NCBI GenBank assembly: GCA_028279345.1
Contig: JANQNY010000071.1
Location: 1-64,000, forward strand
From: Geminicoccaceae bacterium
Lineage (GTDB): Bacteria; Pseudomonadota; Alphaproteobacteria; Geminicoccales; Geminicoccaceae
Reading direction: 5' to 3'
DNA length: 64,000 nucleotides
In this document: in pieces, positions 35,680 to 45,240 of the stretch
Layout: every line of letters starts with the position of its first letter
How positions within the stretch are numbered: position 1 is the first letter of the stretch
Translations under genes and position numbers: made by a program
Notes under the pieces: model-generated
What the model was told of the DNA's origin: nothing
The model's database searches: none
Seen by the model: only the letters and a program-made list of their open reading frames with translations

Positions 35680-36755
35680 GACCAGAGCGATCGGCCGACC
35701 GAGCGCGCCGGCAACCGACCGGCGCGTTTTTTTTGGCCCGCGGTGTCAAACCCATCCAGGAACCGCTCGAGATTGTCGCCCAAATGCGGCGACGGGTACC
35801 CACCCTCTTGCACGAGCACCGTAGGCCAGCCCGCGGCGCGGATGCGCGCACCGATCCGGGCGAAGCCTTCCGTCGTTACGCGGAAGGCCGCCAGCGGATC
35901 GGCCTCGTGCGTGTCGAGGCCCAGCGCGACGACGAGCACGTCTGGCGCCGCGCGGGCCACCGTCCCGAGCGCCTCCTCGAGAGCTTCCAGATAGGCGTGC
36001 TCGTCCGTTCCAAGCGATAGCGGCAGGTTGCGGGTCCAGCCCTCGCCGACACCGCTCCCCCGCTCGTGCGCATAGCCCCAGAACCACGGGTAGAAGGCGG
36101 CCGGATCCGCATGCAAGGAGACGTGCAAAACGTCCACGCAATCGTAGAAGATCGCCTGGGTGCCGTTGCCGTGGTGCACGTCGATGTCGAGGATCGCTGG
36201 CCGTAGGCCGCGCCCCAAGAGGGCTTGGGCAGCGAGCGCGGTGTTGTTCAGAAAGCAGAAGCCACCAGCCATGTCGGCGAAGGCGTGATGGCCCGGCGGC
36301 CGGCAGAGGGCGTAGGCACAGTCTGCACCGCCCGCGACCGCGTCCGCCGCGCCGAGCGCGCAACCGGCGGACGCCCGTGCCGCCTCGAAGCTGTGCTCAC
36401 CCAACGGACAGGCGGTGTCGGCCATGTGCCAGCCGGCCCGGCCAACGATGCCCCGCGGATAGCTTGCCGGCGCGCGCGACGGATGCACGTTGGCGACGAC
36501 TTCGGCACCCCCGCCCGCGCGTTGCCAGTCGGCCCAGCCCGTTTCCAAGAAAGTTAGATAGTCCTCGCGATGGACCGTCAGCAGGTCGGCCGGCGAAGCA
36601 GGTTCCGGCGCTCTGACCTCCAGGCCCAAGCGCTGCACCGCCGCGCGCAGCACATTGGCGCGCTCGGCCCGCTCCGGGCTCGCCTCGCTCCGGCCACGGA
36701 CCAGGAAGAATCGCGGATCGTGAAGAGCTTGGGTGTCGCTGTAGAAGACCTGCAC
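35676..36755 (-). CDS. histone-deacetylase-family amidohydrolase (acetylpolyamine amidohydrolase-like)
   Basis: A 359-residue zinc-dependent deacetylase of the HDAC/AphA superfamily, probably acting on acetylated polyamines or other small N-acetyl amines. RPPGHHAFADMAGGFCFLNN (about 152-171) holds the catalytic histidines, ILDIDVHHGNGTQAIFY (about 188-204) the zinc Asp and His, and GLDTHEADPL (about 278-287) the second zinc Asp. The start is GTG 36755. The last 17 or so residues are encoded by the cspA terminator stem and flank, so they look like a read-through tail and not a conserved part. It lies 14 bases after an SDR gene on the same strand. Confidence 0.88.
   Translation of the reverse strand: MQVFYSDTQALHDPRFFLVRGRSEASPERAERANVLRAAVQRLGLEVRAPEPASPADLLTVHREDYLTFLETGWADWQRAGGGAEVVANVHPSRAPASYPRGIVGRAGWHMADTACPLGEHSFEAARASAGCALGAADAVAGGADCAYALCRPPGHHAFADMAGGFCFLNNTALAAQALLGRGLRPAILDIDVHHGNGTQAIFYDCVDVLHVSLHADPAAFYPWFWGYAHERGSGVGEGWTRNLPLSLGTDEHAYLEALEEALGTVARAAPDVLVVALGLDTHEADPLAAFRVTTEGFARIGARIRAAGWPTVLVQEGGYPSPHLGDNLERFLDGFDTAGQKKRAGRLPARSVGRSLWS
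35704..35734 (+). terminator. intrinsic terminator of cspA-like gene
   Basis: CGCGCCGG (35704-35711) pairs perfectly with CCGGCGCG (35719-35726) over a 7-base loop and is followed by eight T (35727-35734). This is a textbook plus-strand terminator, 24 bases after the cspA stop. It lies inside the last codons of the convergent gene. Confidence 0.92.
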
Positions 36756-36769
36756 GGGCGTATCTCGGC

Positions 36770-37504
36770 TCAGAACGGAACGCGCTCACCGTCCCACGCG
36801 AATAGCCGCCCCGTGTCGTCGGCCCCCAGCCGATCGAGCACCTCGAGCAGGCGCTCGGCAGCGAAGGCGGCGTCGAACAGCTTGTCCTCGCCAACGCCCG
36901 ACTGGAAGGGCGCCGAGAGTGCGGTGTTCACCGTCCCCGGATGGAGCCCGACGCAGACCGCCTCGGGCCACCGACGGGCGAGCTCGATCGCGGCGGTCCT
37001 GAGGAACTGGTTCAAAGCGGCCTTCGCGCCCCGGTAGGCGTACCAGCCGCCGATACGGTTGTCCTCGATCGAGCCGACGCGCGCCGACATGGCCGCGAAC
37101 ACGGTCTTGTGATCGCGGCGCAGCAAAGGCAGCAGGTGCTTGGCGACCAGCAGCGGACCGACGGCGTTGACCGCGTAAGCGTGCAGCAGGTTTGGGGCCT
37201 CCAGGTGCCGCCAGGTCTTTTCAGGCGCCAAAGCGGCGCCGTCGTGGAGCACGCCGGTTGCGACGACGACGAGGTCGAGCGGTGGACCTCCGGCCAGCCG
37301 CTCCGCCGCGGCGGCGATCGTTCCCTCGTCGGTGAGGTCGATAGCGCCGACGGACAAATCTGAGGGCGCCTCGATCGGCCGTCGTGCGAAGGCGTCGACC
37401 GAGGCGATCCGCGGATTGGTCGCGAGCGCTTGGACGAAGGCGCCGCCGATCCCGCCGGATGCGCCGATCACCACCGCCCGAGCACCGTCGACGAGGCTCT
37501 GCAT
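36770..37504 (-). CDS. SDR-family NAD(P)-dependent oxidoreductase
   Basis: A 244-residue short-chain dehydrogenase. The cofactor motif is VIGASGGIGGAF (about 13-24) and the catalytic pair is Y…K in YRGAKAAL (about 158-165). The overall form, with a GTVNTALSAPF segment after the active site, resembles CsgA-type SDRs. The substrate is unknown. It is upstream of, and probably co-transcribed with, the HDAC-like amidohydrolase. Confidence 0.85.
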   Translation of the reverse strand: MQSLVDGARAVVIGASGGIGGAFVQALATNPRIASVDAFARRPIEAPSDLSVGAIDLTDEGTIAAAAERLAGGPPLDLVVVATGVLHDGAALAPEKTWRHLEAPNLLHAYAVNAVGPLLVAKHLLPLLRRDHKTVFAAMSARVGSIEDNRIGGWYAYRGAKAALNQFLRTAAIELARRWPEAVCVGLHPGTVNTALSAPFQSGVGEDKLFDAAFAAERLLEVLDRLGADDTGRLFAWDGERVPF

Positions 37505-37652
37505 GACCTTCCCCTATGCTCATTCCCCCCAGCGACCTCGACTTAGAACCGCGGCAGACGCGGGCCACGCCTGCGCGACGCCTTCCCGCATGACCGATGC
37601 GCCGCCACCTGCTACAGGAGCGGCGGTCAAGGAACACAGGAGGACCATCCAG

Positions 37653-38147
37653 ATGATGCAGCTACTGCGCTTTGGCGCGTTGGTGGGCTGTGTGATCGCT
37701 CTGCTCGGCATGGCTCCCAAGGTGCAGGCGAGCAACCTGGTCGAGGCCATCAAGGGCTATCCCGAGTTCAGCGCGTTCAGTCGCGCGTTGGCGGCGACGC
37801 GCTACGGCGAGACCCTCGCCAATGGCGGCCCCTACACCGTCTTCGCGTTCACCAACGAAGCGTTCGCGCGTTTGCCGGACAGTTTCGAAGAGTTCTTGTT
37901 CACCGGCAGCGGCAAGCAGAAGCTCGAGCAGATTATGGCGTACCACGTCATCCCGGGTAGGTCGCCCAGCAGCGAGATGTTCGGGCGGATCTACGAGGTG
38001 TCCACCCTCGACGGGCACACGCTGACGATCGAGGGACAGCTCGACTTCATCCGGGTGAACGGCTCGACGGTGTTGCGACCAGACCTGCCGGCAGAAAACG
38101 GAATCATCCATCTCCTCGACTACGTCATCATCCCGCCCCACTTTTAA
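37653..38147 (+). CDS. exported fasciclin-domain protein
   Basis: A 164-residue protein with a signal peptide (about 1-25, ends VQAS) and one FAS1 domain (about 27-162): PYTVFAFTNEAFARLP and the H-box-like AYHVIPGRSP, then ENGIIHLLDYVIIPP at the end. Such proteins mediate adhesion or matrix contact outside the cell. AGGAGGA lies 8 bases before ATG 37653; ATG 37656 is also possible. Its stop overlaps the ATG of the next gene (TAATG), the first of three consecutive exported proteins. Confidence 0.88.
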   Translation: MMQLLRFGALVGCVIALLGMAPKVQASNLVEAIKGYPEFSAFSRALAATRYGETLANGGPYTVFAFTNEAFARLPDSFEEFLFTGSGKQKLEQIMAYHVIPGRSPSSEMFGRIYEVSTLDGHTLTIEGQLDFIRVNGSTVLRPDLPAENGIIHLLDYVIIPPHF

Positions 38148-38869
38148 TGCGTGGGCTCGCGGTCGGCCTGAGCTTGCTCGCCTCGGGCGCAACCGCCGAG
38201 ACCGTCGATCTGGAACTCGTACTGCTCGCCGACGCGACCGGCTCGATCGATCAGGCCGAGCTCATGTTCCAGCGGCAGGGCCACGCCTGGGCACTCCAGT
38301 CCGACGAGGTCTTGAGCGCGATCGCGAGCGGCTTCGACGGCAAGATCGCCGTCACCTACGTCGAGTGGGCAGACGAGCACGCCCAGGACGTGGTGGTGCC
38401 GTGGAAGACCATCGACGGTCCGGCGAGCGCCGAGGCTTTTGCGGCCGAGCTGATGGCGGCGCCAAGACGAGCCTTCGGTCGGAATGCCATCGGCAGCGCG
38501 CTGGCGAGCGCCGTCACGCTGCTCGAGTACAACGCCCATCAGGGTTACCGACGCGTGATCGACCTAGCGGCCGATAGCGCCAACAATTGGAATGGCCTCA
38601 CCATCGAGGAAGGCCGTTCGCTTGCGGCGAGCCGCGACATCGTCGTGAATGGCTTGGCCGTGCTCTGCCGCGCCGATGACTGCAGCGGGCGACCGATCAG
38701 CTATGATCTGGAGCGGGCTTTTGCCGAGCGGATCATCACCGGTCCCGGCAGCTTCGTCGTTACTGCTGCCGATGCCGCGAGCTTTGCGGACGCCGTCCGC
38801 CAGAAGCTCGTTTTGGAGATCGCCGGTCTCACGCCCGAGAAGGAGTGGCGCATTGCATTGGACAATTAG
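38147..38869 (+). CDS. exported DUF1194 (von Willebrand A-like) protein
   Basis: A 240-residue protein with a short signal peptide (about 1-18). LLADATGSIDQAE (about 27-39) is the DxTGS form of a metal-ion-dependent adhesion site, followed by VTYVEWADEHAQDVVVPW and NAIGSALASAV. This is the DUF1194 family, widespread in alphaproteobacteria and without a known function. It is translationally coupled to the fasciclin gene, and its end overlaps the next small gene by 17 bases. Confidence 0.87.
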   Translation: MRGLAVGLSLLASGATAETVDLELVLLADATGSIDQAELMFQRQGHAWALQSDEVLSAIASGFDGKIAVTYVEWADEHAQDVVVPWKTIDGPASAEAFAAELMAAPRRAFGRNAIGSALASAVTLLEYNAHQGYRRVIDLAADSANNWNGLTIEEGRSLAASRDIVVNGLAVLCRADDCSGRPISYDLERAFAERIITGPGSFVVTAADAASFADAVRQKLVLEIAGLTPEKEWRIALDN

Positions 38870-39149
38870 CGTCCTCGCCTTGACCGCGGCGCTCGCGAGC
38901 CCCGCGGCTGCGGATGTCTTCGCGGGCTATTGGTGCGACGACGGTAGGGCGGTCACGGCCTTCTACACGGACAACCCGGACGCCGTATGGCTCGGCTCCG
39001 CCACGGGCACGATGACCCTGCCACGTGCGCGATCGGCCAGCGGCTCGCGCTACGCCAACGAGGCGGAAGACGTGGTCTGGTGGATCAAGGGCGGCGAAGC
39101 GCGGCTCGAGATGCCGGACGGCACGGTCACCTGCCAGGTGACGGACTGA
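38853..39149 (+). CDS. small exported MliC-like (lysozyme-inhibitor-like) protein
   Basis: A 98-residue protein starting at TTG 38853, inside the end of the DUF1194 gene, with AGGAG about 8 bases upstream. The signal peptide is HWTISVLALTAALASPAAA. The mature part (GYWCDDGRAVTAFY, then TMTLPRARSASGSRYA, VVWWIKGGEARLEM, CQV) matches the MliC/PliC c-type lysozyme inhibitor pattern with its two cysteines. The start choice rests on signal peptide and site; the family call is by motif. Confidence 0.72.
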   Translation: MHWTISVLALTAALASPAAADVFAGYWCDDGRAVTAFYTDNPDAVWLGSATGTMTLPRARSASGSRYANEAEDVVWWIKGGEARLEMPDGTVTCQVTD

Positions 39150-39218
39150 GCCTCGACCGACGCAAGGCAGCCGCGCGCTGCCGCTACTCGACCGGGCGTC
39201 TACGCGCTGCGATGGCTG

Positions 39219-40124
39219 GTGGGGTCTCATGCCAGGAGGTCGTTCCTGTCCGACCGGCCCACCTCATCGCCGTTGCAGGGCATGGCCTTCATGGTCGTGG
39301 CGACCCTGGCGATCGTCGTGATGCACGCGTGCGTCCGTCACCTCGCCACCGATCTGCACCCCTTCGAGGTCGCCTTCTTCCGTAATCTGTTGGGTCTGGC
39401 CTTCGTCCTGCCGTTGCTACTCAGGAGCGGGCTCGACCAGCTATGGCCCCGACGTCCGTTGCTACTGGCCTCGCGCGGCGTCGTCGATGCAGGTGCCATG
39501 CTGCTCTTCTTTACGGCGCTGGGCATGGCGCCGCTCGCCACCGTTACGGCGCTCTCGTTCACCGCGCCTTTGTTCGCGACCGTGCTTGCGATCCCGATCC
39601 TCCGGGAGACCGTCGGTGTTCGCCGTGCCACCTCGGTCGTCGTCGGCTTCATCGGCGCGCTGATCGTCATCAACCCGAGCGCTTCGAGCCTGATCTCGGC
39701 GGGTGCCGCGCTGACGCTGGGTTCGGCGTGTTTTTGGGGCCTCACGCTCTGCCTCGTGAAGATCCTGTCCCGCAGCGAGACCAGCATCGCCATCACTTTC
39801 TGGATGGCGGTCTCGCTGTTACCGGTGACGCTGGTGGCCGCCCTACCGGTCTGGCGTGGCCCGGACGTCGACGCGATCGGCTGGCTTCTCCTGCTCGGTG
39901 CCAGCGGGACGCTCGGCCAGGTTTGCCTCAGCGAGGCGATGCGCCACGCCGAGGCCACCGTCGTGCTGCCACTCGACTTCACCCGCCTGCTGTGGGCAGC
40001 CGTGCTCGGCTACTTGCTGTTCGCCGAGGTGCCGAGCGCAGGCACACTGATCGGCGGCAGCCTGATCTTCGCGAGCGTCGTCTATATCGGCTACCGCGAG
40101 CGCGCCCGGCAGCCCGTAACCTGA
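39219..40124 (+). CDS. DMT-superfamily (EamA) transporter
   Basis: A 301-residue inner-membrane protein with ten predicted helices in two EamA repeats (about 22-150 and 165-290). Members export amino acids, metabolites or drugs; the substrate is not evident. The frame opens at GTG 39219, but a full AGGAGG lies at 39234-39239, downstream of that GTG. A CTG at 39246 or the ATG near 39281 would fit it better, so the true start is uncertain. Confidence 0.85.
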   Translation: MGSHARRSFLSDRPTSSPLQGMAFMVVATLAIVVMHACVRHLATDLHPFEVAFFRNLLGLAFVLPLLLRSGLDQLWPRRPLLLASRGVVDAGAMLLFFTALGMAPLATVTALSFTAPLFATVLAIPILRETVGVRRATSVVVGFIGALIVINPSASSLISAGAALTLGSACFWGLTLCLVKILSRSETSIAITFWMAVSLLPVTLVAALPVWRGPDVDAIGWLLLLGASGTLGQVCLSEAMRHAEATVVLPLDFTRLLWAAVLGYLLFAEVPSAGTLIGGSLIFASVVYIGYRERARQPVT

Positions 40125-40172
40125 ACAACGGCGGCGCCGCTCGGCCGAGGTCGCCGGCGGACGCCGCCGCTG

Positions 40173-41831
40173 TCAGCCGCGCGGTTCGTTCATCAGCCCG
40201 CGGAAGATCGCATAACACCCGATCAGCAGCACGACAGTGAACGGGAAGCCAGTCGAGACGGCCATTGCCTGCAGCGCGGTCAATCCACCGCCGAGCAGCA
40301 GAGCGATGGCGACGAGCCCTTCGAAGATCGCCCAGAAGACGCGCTGCCCGACCGGTGCGTTGACCTTGCCGCCCGCGGTGATCGTGTCGATGACCAACGA
40401 GCCCGAATCAGACGACGTCACGAAGAACACGATCACCAGGACGATGCCGATGAACGAGGTGATCTGCACCAACGGCAGCGCCTCGAGCATCTCGAAGAGC
40501 TTGACCTCCAGGTCGGCGCTCTGCACCGCCGTGTAGCCGTCGGCGATGATCTGGTGCACCGCCGTGCCGCCGAACGCGGTCATCCAGAGCACCGAGACCA
40601 ACGACGGAATGATCAGCACGGAGATCAGGAACTCGCGCACGGTGCGGCCGCGGCTGACCCGCGCGATGAACATGCCGACGAAGGGCGACCACGAGATCCA
40701 CCACGCCCAGTAGAAGGCGGTCCAGCCCTCGCTGAAGTTCGCATCGTCGCGACCGAACGGATTGGATAGGCCCGGCAGGTACTCGGCGTAGGCGACTAGG
40801 TTTTCAAAGAAACCGGTGATGATGAGCATCGTCGGACCGACCAGGATCACGAACAGCAGCAAGAGGCCCGCGAGGATCATGTTGATCTCGGACAGCCGCT
40901 TCACCCCGGCGTCGAGACCGGCCACGACCGAGATAAGCGCGACGCAGGTGATCGCCGTGATCAGCACGACCTTCGACATGTCCGTCTCAGGTACGCCGAA
41001 GAGAAATTCCAGCCCGGCTGAGGCCTGCTCCGCGCCGAAACCGAGCGACGTCGCCAGGCCAAATAGGGTGGCGAACACGGCTAGCGTGTCGATGGTGTGG
41101 CCGACCCAACCCCAAACGCGCTCGCCGAAGATCGGGTAGAACATCGAGCGGATCGTCAGCGGCAAGCCCTTGTTGTAGGAGAAGAGCGCAAGGGCCATGC
41201 CGACCACGGCGTAGATTGCCCAGGGGTGCAATCCCCAGTGAAAGATCGTCGCGGCCATGCCGAGACGCTCGGCCTCCTCTGCGTCGCCGACGGCTCCGCC
41301 GAGCGGCGCCCAGTCGGTGCGCGCACCATTCTCGATCGCAGTCCCGCCCATCGCCGAGCTATAGTGCGAGATCGGTTCCGCCACGCCGTAGAACATCAGG
41401 CCTATGCCCATGCCGGCGGCGAACAGCATCGCGAACCAACCGGTGTAGGTGTAGTCGGGCTTCGCGTTCGGCCCTCCAAGACGCACGCTACCCAGTGGTG
41501 AGACGATCAAGGCCAGGCAAAACAGCACGAAGATGTTCGCGGCAGCCAGGAAGAACCAATCGAAGGTCGCGGTCAGCCAGCTGCGCAGACCGCTGAAGAC
41601 CGGCTCGACACTCTCCTGAAACGTCAGTGTCAGCGCGACGAAGAGGACGATGGTGAAGCCCGAGACCAGAAACACAGGGTTGTGGATGTCGAGACCGAGC
41701 GGTCCGACCCGCATCGCGATATTGTCTTGACCAATCTTGTATTTGGTCTCGATCAACGCGGTCTCGCCTTCGGGCGAGGGGATCGGTTCGACACCGGCAA
41801 CGCCTTCGGCGGACGAGGGTGGCGTGGTCAT
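40173..41831 (-). CDS. BCCT-family betaine/choline/carnitine transporter
   Basis: A 552-residue transporter for quaternary ammonium osmolytes such as glycine betaine or choline, with 12 helices. FAAGMGIGLMFYGVAEP (near residue 120) is the betaine-site glycine motif and FYWAWWISWSPFVGMF (near residue 345) is the BCCT tryptophan signature. The start ATG at 41829-41831 has GGAGG five bases upstream; an upstream frame extension lacks support. The C-terminus is short, so there is little osmosensory tail. Confidence 0.93.
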   Translation of the reverse strand: MTTPPSSAEGVAGVEPIPSPEGETALIETKYKIGQDNIAMRVGPLGLDIHNPVFLVSGFTIVLFVALTLTFQESVEPVFSGLRSWLTATFDWFFLAAANIFVLFCLALIVSPLGSVRLGGPNAKPDYTYTGWFAMLFAAGMGIGLMFYGVAEPISHYSSAMGGTAIENGARTDWAPLGGAVGDAEEAERLGMAATIFHWGLHPWAIYAVVGMALALFSYNKGLPLTIRSMFYPIFGERVWGWVGHTIDTLAVFATLFGLATSLGFGAEQASAGLEFLFGVPETDMSKVVLITAITCVALISVVAGLDAGVKRLSEINMILAGLLLLFVILVGPTMLIITGFFENLVAYAEYLPGLSNPFGRDDANFSEGWTAFYWAWWISWSPFVGMFIARVSRGRTVREFLISVLIIPSLVSVLWMTAFGGTAVHQIIADGYTAVQSADLEVKLFEMLEALPLVQITSFIGIVLVIVFFVTSSDSGSLVIDTITAGGKVNAPVGQRVFWAIFEGLVAIALLLGGGLTALQAMAVSTGFPFTVVLLIGCYAIFRGLMNEPRG

Positions 41832-42321
41832 GAAGGCCTCCTCCATCTGGTCTCTGCGATCGGCGCGCGACGATGACAATGACGGCACCAAGCCGGAAGA
41901 CGCCGCCACCCTCCCCAGGGCCGAGGCGCATCCACGCAATCGGTCGATCCGCGCGCCGCGCTGGACGCAGGCGTCATCCCATAAGTCCGCACGCCGGCGG
42001 CGACCGGGCCACGTCTACAGATGCGCCCCACCGGCTTGCCTCCAAGAGGAGGTGAGCCGCAGGCGGTCGCCATCACTCGATGTCGTCTTGCCCCCAAAAA
42101 CTCCCGAACGGACGCCGGGTTGTACTCCCTGGTCGGCACTCGCGCGCGGCGGGCGAAGCCGTGTCGCTCTTCACCGCGCTACCTGCCGATCCCACGTCAA
42201 AGCCTACACGCTCATCATGTTGTGGCAACCCGCCGCCGTTCGATCAGCGTTCACGAGCCGGGTTGCGGTAAGAGCTCTCGACTGTCACGCTGCAATCTCA
42301 GCCCAGAAAGGAACGACCGCG
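41832..42321. other. 490-base divergent intergenic region
   Basis: Lies between the BCCT transporter and a small plus-strand gene. No further gene, tRNA or repeat is supported. Promoters for both neighbours should be here. Confidence 0.45.
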
Positions 42322-42501
42322 ATGAGCGCCACGCCCGTCAATCCGGCGGACCAGTTCCGTGAACTCGCTGATGCCGGCGACAAGATCGCCGAGGTGCTGA
42401 CCGAGAGCGGCGCGCCCAACCAGGCGAACGTCGTTACGGCACTCGCCCAGATCGTCCGCGACGTTGCCGAGCAGCTAGACGCCGGACCGCCCGCAGACTG
42501 A
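42322..42501 (+). CDS. small hypothetical protein, 59 aa
   Basis: A short acidic, mostly helical protein (NPADQFRELADAGDKIAEVL, then VVTALAQIVRDVAEQL) from ATG 42322, with AAAGGA about 9 bases upstream. Codon bias matches the genome. It has no recognised domain. It is convergent with the next SDR gene, ending five bases from its stop. Confidence 0.55.
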   Translation: MSATPVNPADQFRELADAGDKIAEVLTESGAPNQANVVTALAQIVRDVAEQLDAGPPAD

Positions 42502-42506
42502 GCGCG

Positions 42507-43280
42507 TCACGAGCGCAAGGTCATTGCCAAGGCAGCGTCGAGACCACGGCTGAGGGCCGCGCGGGCCTGCGCGACCGGTCCCAGCATGAGCCGCGTCGGC
42601 ATGTCGGTATAAGCGACCGTGGTTCGACCGACCGCCTCCAGCGCAGTGCGCGCCACCTCGTCGGGCGAGCGGGCGCCAAGCTGGACCCTGAAGGGCAGCG
42701 AGCTGGTGCGCGTCGGCCCAGGACAGAGCGCTAGGACGTCAATCGGCTCGCGGCGGAGCTCGGTCGCAAGCGCTTCGGTGAAGCTCAGCACGAACGCTTT
42801 GCTTGCGGCGTAGACAGCAAGCCTTGGTACGGCCGCATAGGCCGTCGTGCTCGCGACGTTGACCAGGAACGCGCGCCGGCGCTTCGCCGAAGCATGATCG
42901 AGGAGGCTTGGCAGCAGGGCGCGGGTAAGCGCCAGCGTTGCCCGGCAGTTGACGTCGACGGTGTCGACAAGCGCATCTGGATCAGCCTCCAGCACCGGCC
43001 CGTGAGGTGCCGCGCCGGCATTGTTGATCAGCCCATCGATGGGGCCGGCGATCGCGGCGGCGGCAACGGCTTCGACACCCGCGTCCGCCCGGAGATCGGC
43101 GGTGACGACCTCCACCCGACGGTCGGGTCGGTCGAGGTCGGCGGCCAGCGCGTCCATCCGCTCCACGTCTCGCCCTACCAGCACAAGGTCGGTCGCCGAG
43201 GGCAAGGCACGGGCGAACGCCGCACCGATGCCGCCACTCGCACCGGTGATGAGGACGCGTTCAGGGTCCCTCAGGGTCAT
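42507..43280 (-). CDS. SDR-family oxidoreductase, fatty acyl/DltE-like
   Basis: A 257-residue short-chain dehydrogenase. The cofactor motif is LITGASGGIGAAFA (about 10-23), with NNAG at about 85-88 and the catalytic YAASKAFV at about 153-160. The form with CPGPTRTSS (about 181-189) is that of the DltE/YqjQ-type SDRs. The substrate is unknown. It lies downstream of recQ with 78 bases between. Confidence 0.86.
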   Translation of the reverse strand: MTLRDPERVLITGASGGIGAAFARALPSATDLVLVGRDVERMDALAADLDRPDRRVEVVTADLRADAGVEAVAAAAIAGPIDGLINNAGAAPHGPVLEADPDALVDTVDVNCRATLALTRALLPSLLDHASAKRRRAFLVNVASTTAYAAVPRLAVYAASKAFVLSFTEALATELRREPIDVLALCPGPTRTSSLPFRVQLGARSPDEVARTALEAVGRTTVAYTDMPTRLMLGPVAQARAALSRGLDAALAMTLRS

Positions 43281-43358
43281 GGCCGATCTCCGCGGTTCGA
43301 TGATGGTCGACGTGGCGTGCGCCGGGGCCTGGACCAGAGCCTAGGCAACGACGCCGGC

Positions 43359-45170
43359 TCAAACGCCACGTAGCAGCGTCAAGAACGCGTCCGCATAGCG
43401 CTCGAGCTTGCTGGCACCCACGCCCGAGACCTCGGCAAAACCTGCCCGATCGTGCGGCTGCCTGACCGCCATATCCTCCAGGGTCGCGTCGCTGAACACC
43501 ATGTAGGCTGGCACGCCCTGTTCGCGCGCAAGTTCCAGACGCAGCGCCTTGAGCCGCGCAAGCAGGGCAACGTCGCCTTCGAATGCCAGGCGCGGCGACG
43601 CTGGGCCGCCGCGGCGTCCGCGGGCAGGCTTGGCTGAGGGCGTATCGAGCCGGACGGCCACCGTGCTGCTCCCGTCGAGGACGCTTCGGCCATGCTCGGA
43701 AAGCGCGACCGAGCCGTGCCCCGTGATGTCGACCTCCAAGACACCTGCGGCGTAGAGCTGGCGCAGGACGGAGCGCCACTGCCGCGCGGTCAGCTGTCGT
43801 CCCTCCCCGTGGACCGGACGCTGGTGATGGCCGAAGCGGCGGATCTTCTCGGTGTCGGCGCCGACCAGCACATCCACCAGATGCGCCGGGCCGAAATGGC
43901 CGCCCGTCTGGTCGACGGCGGCATCGACCAGACGCAAAAGGTCGGCCGCCGGCGCCAATGTCGGTGGCTCGCGGCAAAGATCGCAGGCGCCGCAGGCAGG
44001 CGCCTCCTCGCCGAAATAGCGCAGCAGCGCCCGCTTCCGGCAGTCGGTTGTCTCGGCGAAGGCGAGGAGCGCATCGAGCCGGCGATGCTCGACCTGCTTG
44101 TGGGCGGCGACACCGCCGCCCTGGTCGATCATGAAGCGGCGGGTGCGGATGTCCTTGAAGCCGTAGAGCAGGAGCGCCTCGGCGGGCGCCCCGTCGCGCC
44201 CCGCCCGGCCGATCTCCTGGTAGTAGGCCTCGAGATTGGCCGGCAGGTCGAGGTGCGCCACGAACCGCACGTCCGGCTTGTCGATGCCCATGCCGAAGGC
44301 GATCGTCGCGACCACGACGAGACCCGGCTCCGTCAGAAACCGGTCCAACGCCTCCGCCCTGATCGCGGGGTCGAGCCCCGCATGATAGGCGATCGCCGGG
44401 TGCCCCTGGGCCTCGAGCCGCGCCGCGGTCTCCTCGACCGACTTGCGCGACAAGCGGTAGACGATGCCGGCAGCGCCAGGATGACGGTCGAGCAGCGCTT
44501 CGAGCTGGCGCTGGGCGTCGGTCTTCTCCACGACGCGAAGTTCGAGGTTGGGTCGATCGAAGCCGGTGACGAACACCGCGGCATCGGTGCCCAAGAGCTG
44601 CGCCTTGATGTCGTCGCGGGTGAGCGGGTCGGCGGTCGCCGTGAACGCACTCACCGCGGTTCCTTGGAAACGGTCGCGAAACTGGCGGAGACTTCGGTAT
44701 TCGGGCCTGAAGTCGTGCCCCCATTGGCTCACGCAATGCGCCTCGTCGACGACGAGGCCAGCAATCTCGAACTGCTGCAGGGCATCGAGCATGCGGGCGG
44801 TCATCAGGCGTTCGGGAGCGATGTAGAGGAGCTTGAGCCGCCCCGCCTGCACCTCGCGCCAAGCCGCGACACTAGCCTCGCGGGGTTGCGCCGAGTGGAT
44901 GGCGGCGGCGGCGACGCCCAGTGCTCGAAGCTGTCCAACCTGGTTGTCCATCAGCGCGATCAGGGGCGAGCAAACGATCGTGAGCCCGTCCCTGACCAGT
45001 GCGGGTAGCTGGTAGCAGAGGCTCTTGCCGGCGCCGGTCGGCATCACGGCGAGCACGTCACGGCCCTCCAGGATCGCGTCGACCACGGGCGCCTGACCGG
45101 CGCGGAAGTCGTCGAAGCCGAAGGTCTCTTTGAGGGCCCGGCGCGGGTCGCTGGCGGTAGTGACGGTCAT
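43359..45170 (-). CDS. recQ: ATP-dependent DNA helicase RecQ
   Basis: A 603-residue 3'-5' helicase for recombination and fork repair. Walker [15 protein letters not shown] lies at about 40-53 and DEAH in [15 protein letters not shown] at about 137-151. The helicase C-terminal core is followed by the zinc-binding RQC part, with cysteines in [20 protein letters not shown] (about 370-390), and an HRDC domain at about 525-600. Domain order and length are those of bacterial RecQ. RecQ is one of the proteins that bind the SSB C-terminal tail, which matters for the island protein at 1351-1899. Confidence 0.95.
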   Translation of the reverse strand: MTVTTASDPRRALKETFGFDDFRAGQAPVVDAILEGRDVLAVMPTGAGKSLCYQLPALVRDGLTIVCSPLIALMDNQVGQLRALGVAAAAIHSAQPREASVAAWREVQAGRLKLLYIAPERLMTARMLDALQQFEIAGLVVDEAHCVSQWGHDFRPEYRSLRQFRDRFQGTAVSAFTATADPLTRDDIKAQLLGTDAAVFVTGFDRPNLELRVVEKTDAQRQLEALLDRHPGAAGIVYRLSRKSVEETAARLEAQGHPAIAYHAGLDPAIRAEALDRFLTEPGLVVVATIAFGMGIDKPDVRFVAHLDLPANLEAYYQEIGRAGRDGAPAEALLLYGFKDIRTRRFMIDQGGGVAAHKQVEHRRLDALLAFAETTDCRKRALLRYFGEEAPACGACDLCREPPTLAPAADLLRLVDAAVDQTGGHFGPAHLVDVLVGADTEKIRRFGHHQRPVHGEGRQLTARQWRSVLRQLYAAGVLEVDITGHGSVALSEHGRSVLDGSSTVAVRLDTPSAKPARGRRGGPASPRLAFEGDVALLARLKALRLELAREQGVPAYMVFSDATLEDMAVRQPHDRAGFAEVSGVGASKLERYADAFLTLLRGV

Positions 45171-45240
45171 GCGGTCTGCCTAGAGTGACAGTGACTTCGG
45201 GTCGAGTGCCGAACGTCCACGGCGCGCGGAAGCGACCACC

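Noticed and set aside
43261..44862. 533-codon minus-strand frame within recQ
   Set aside because: Same strand, other frame as recQ; composition is Arg/Pro-rich, typical of a shadow.
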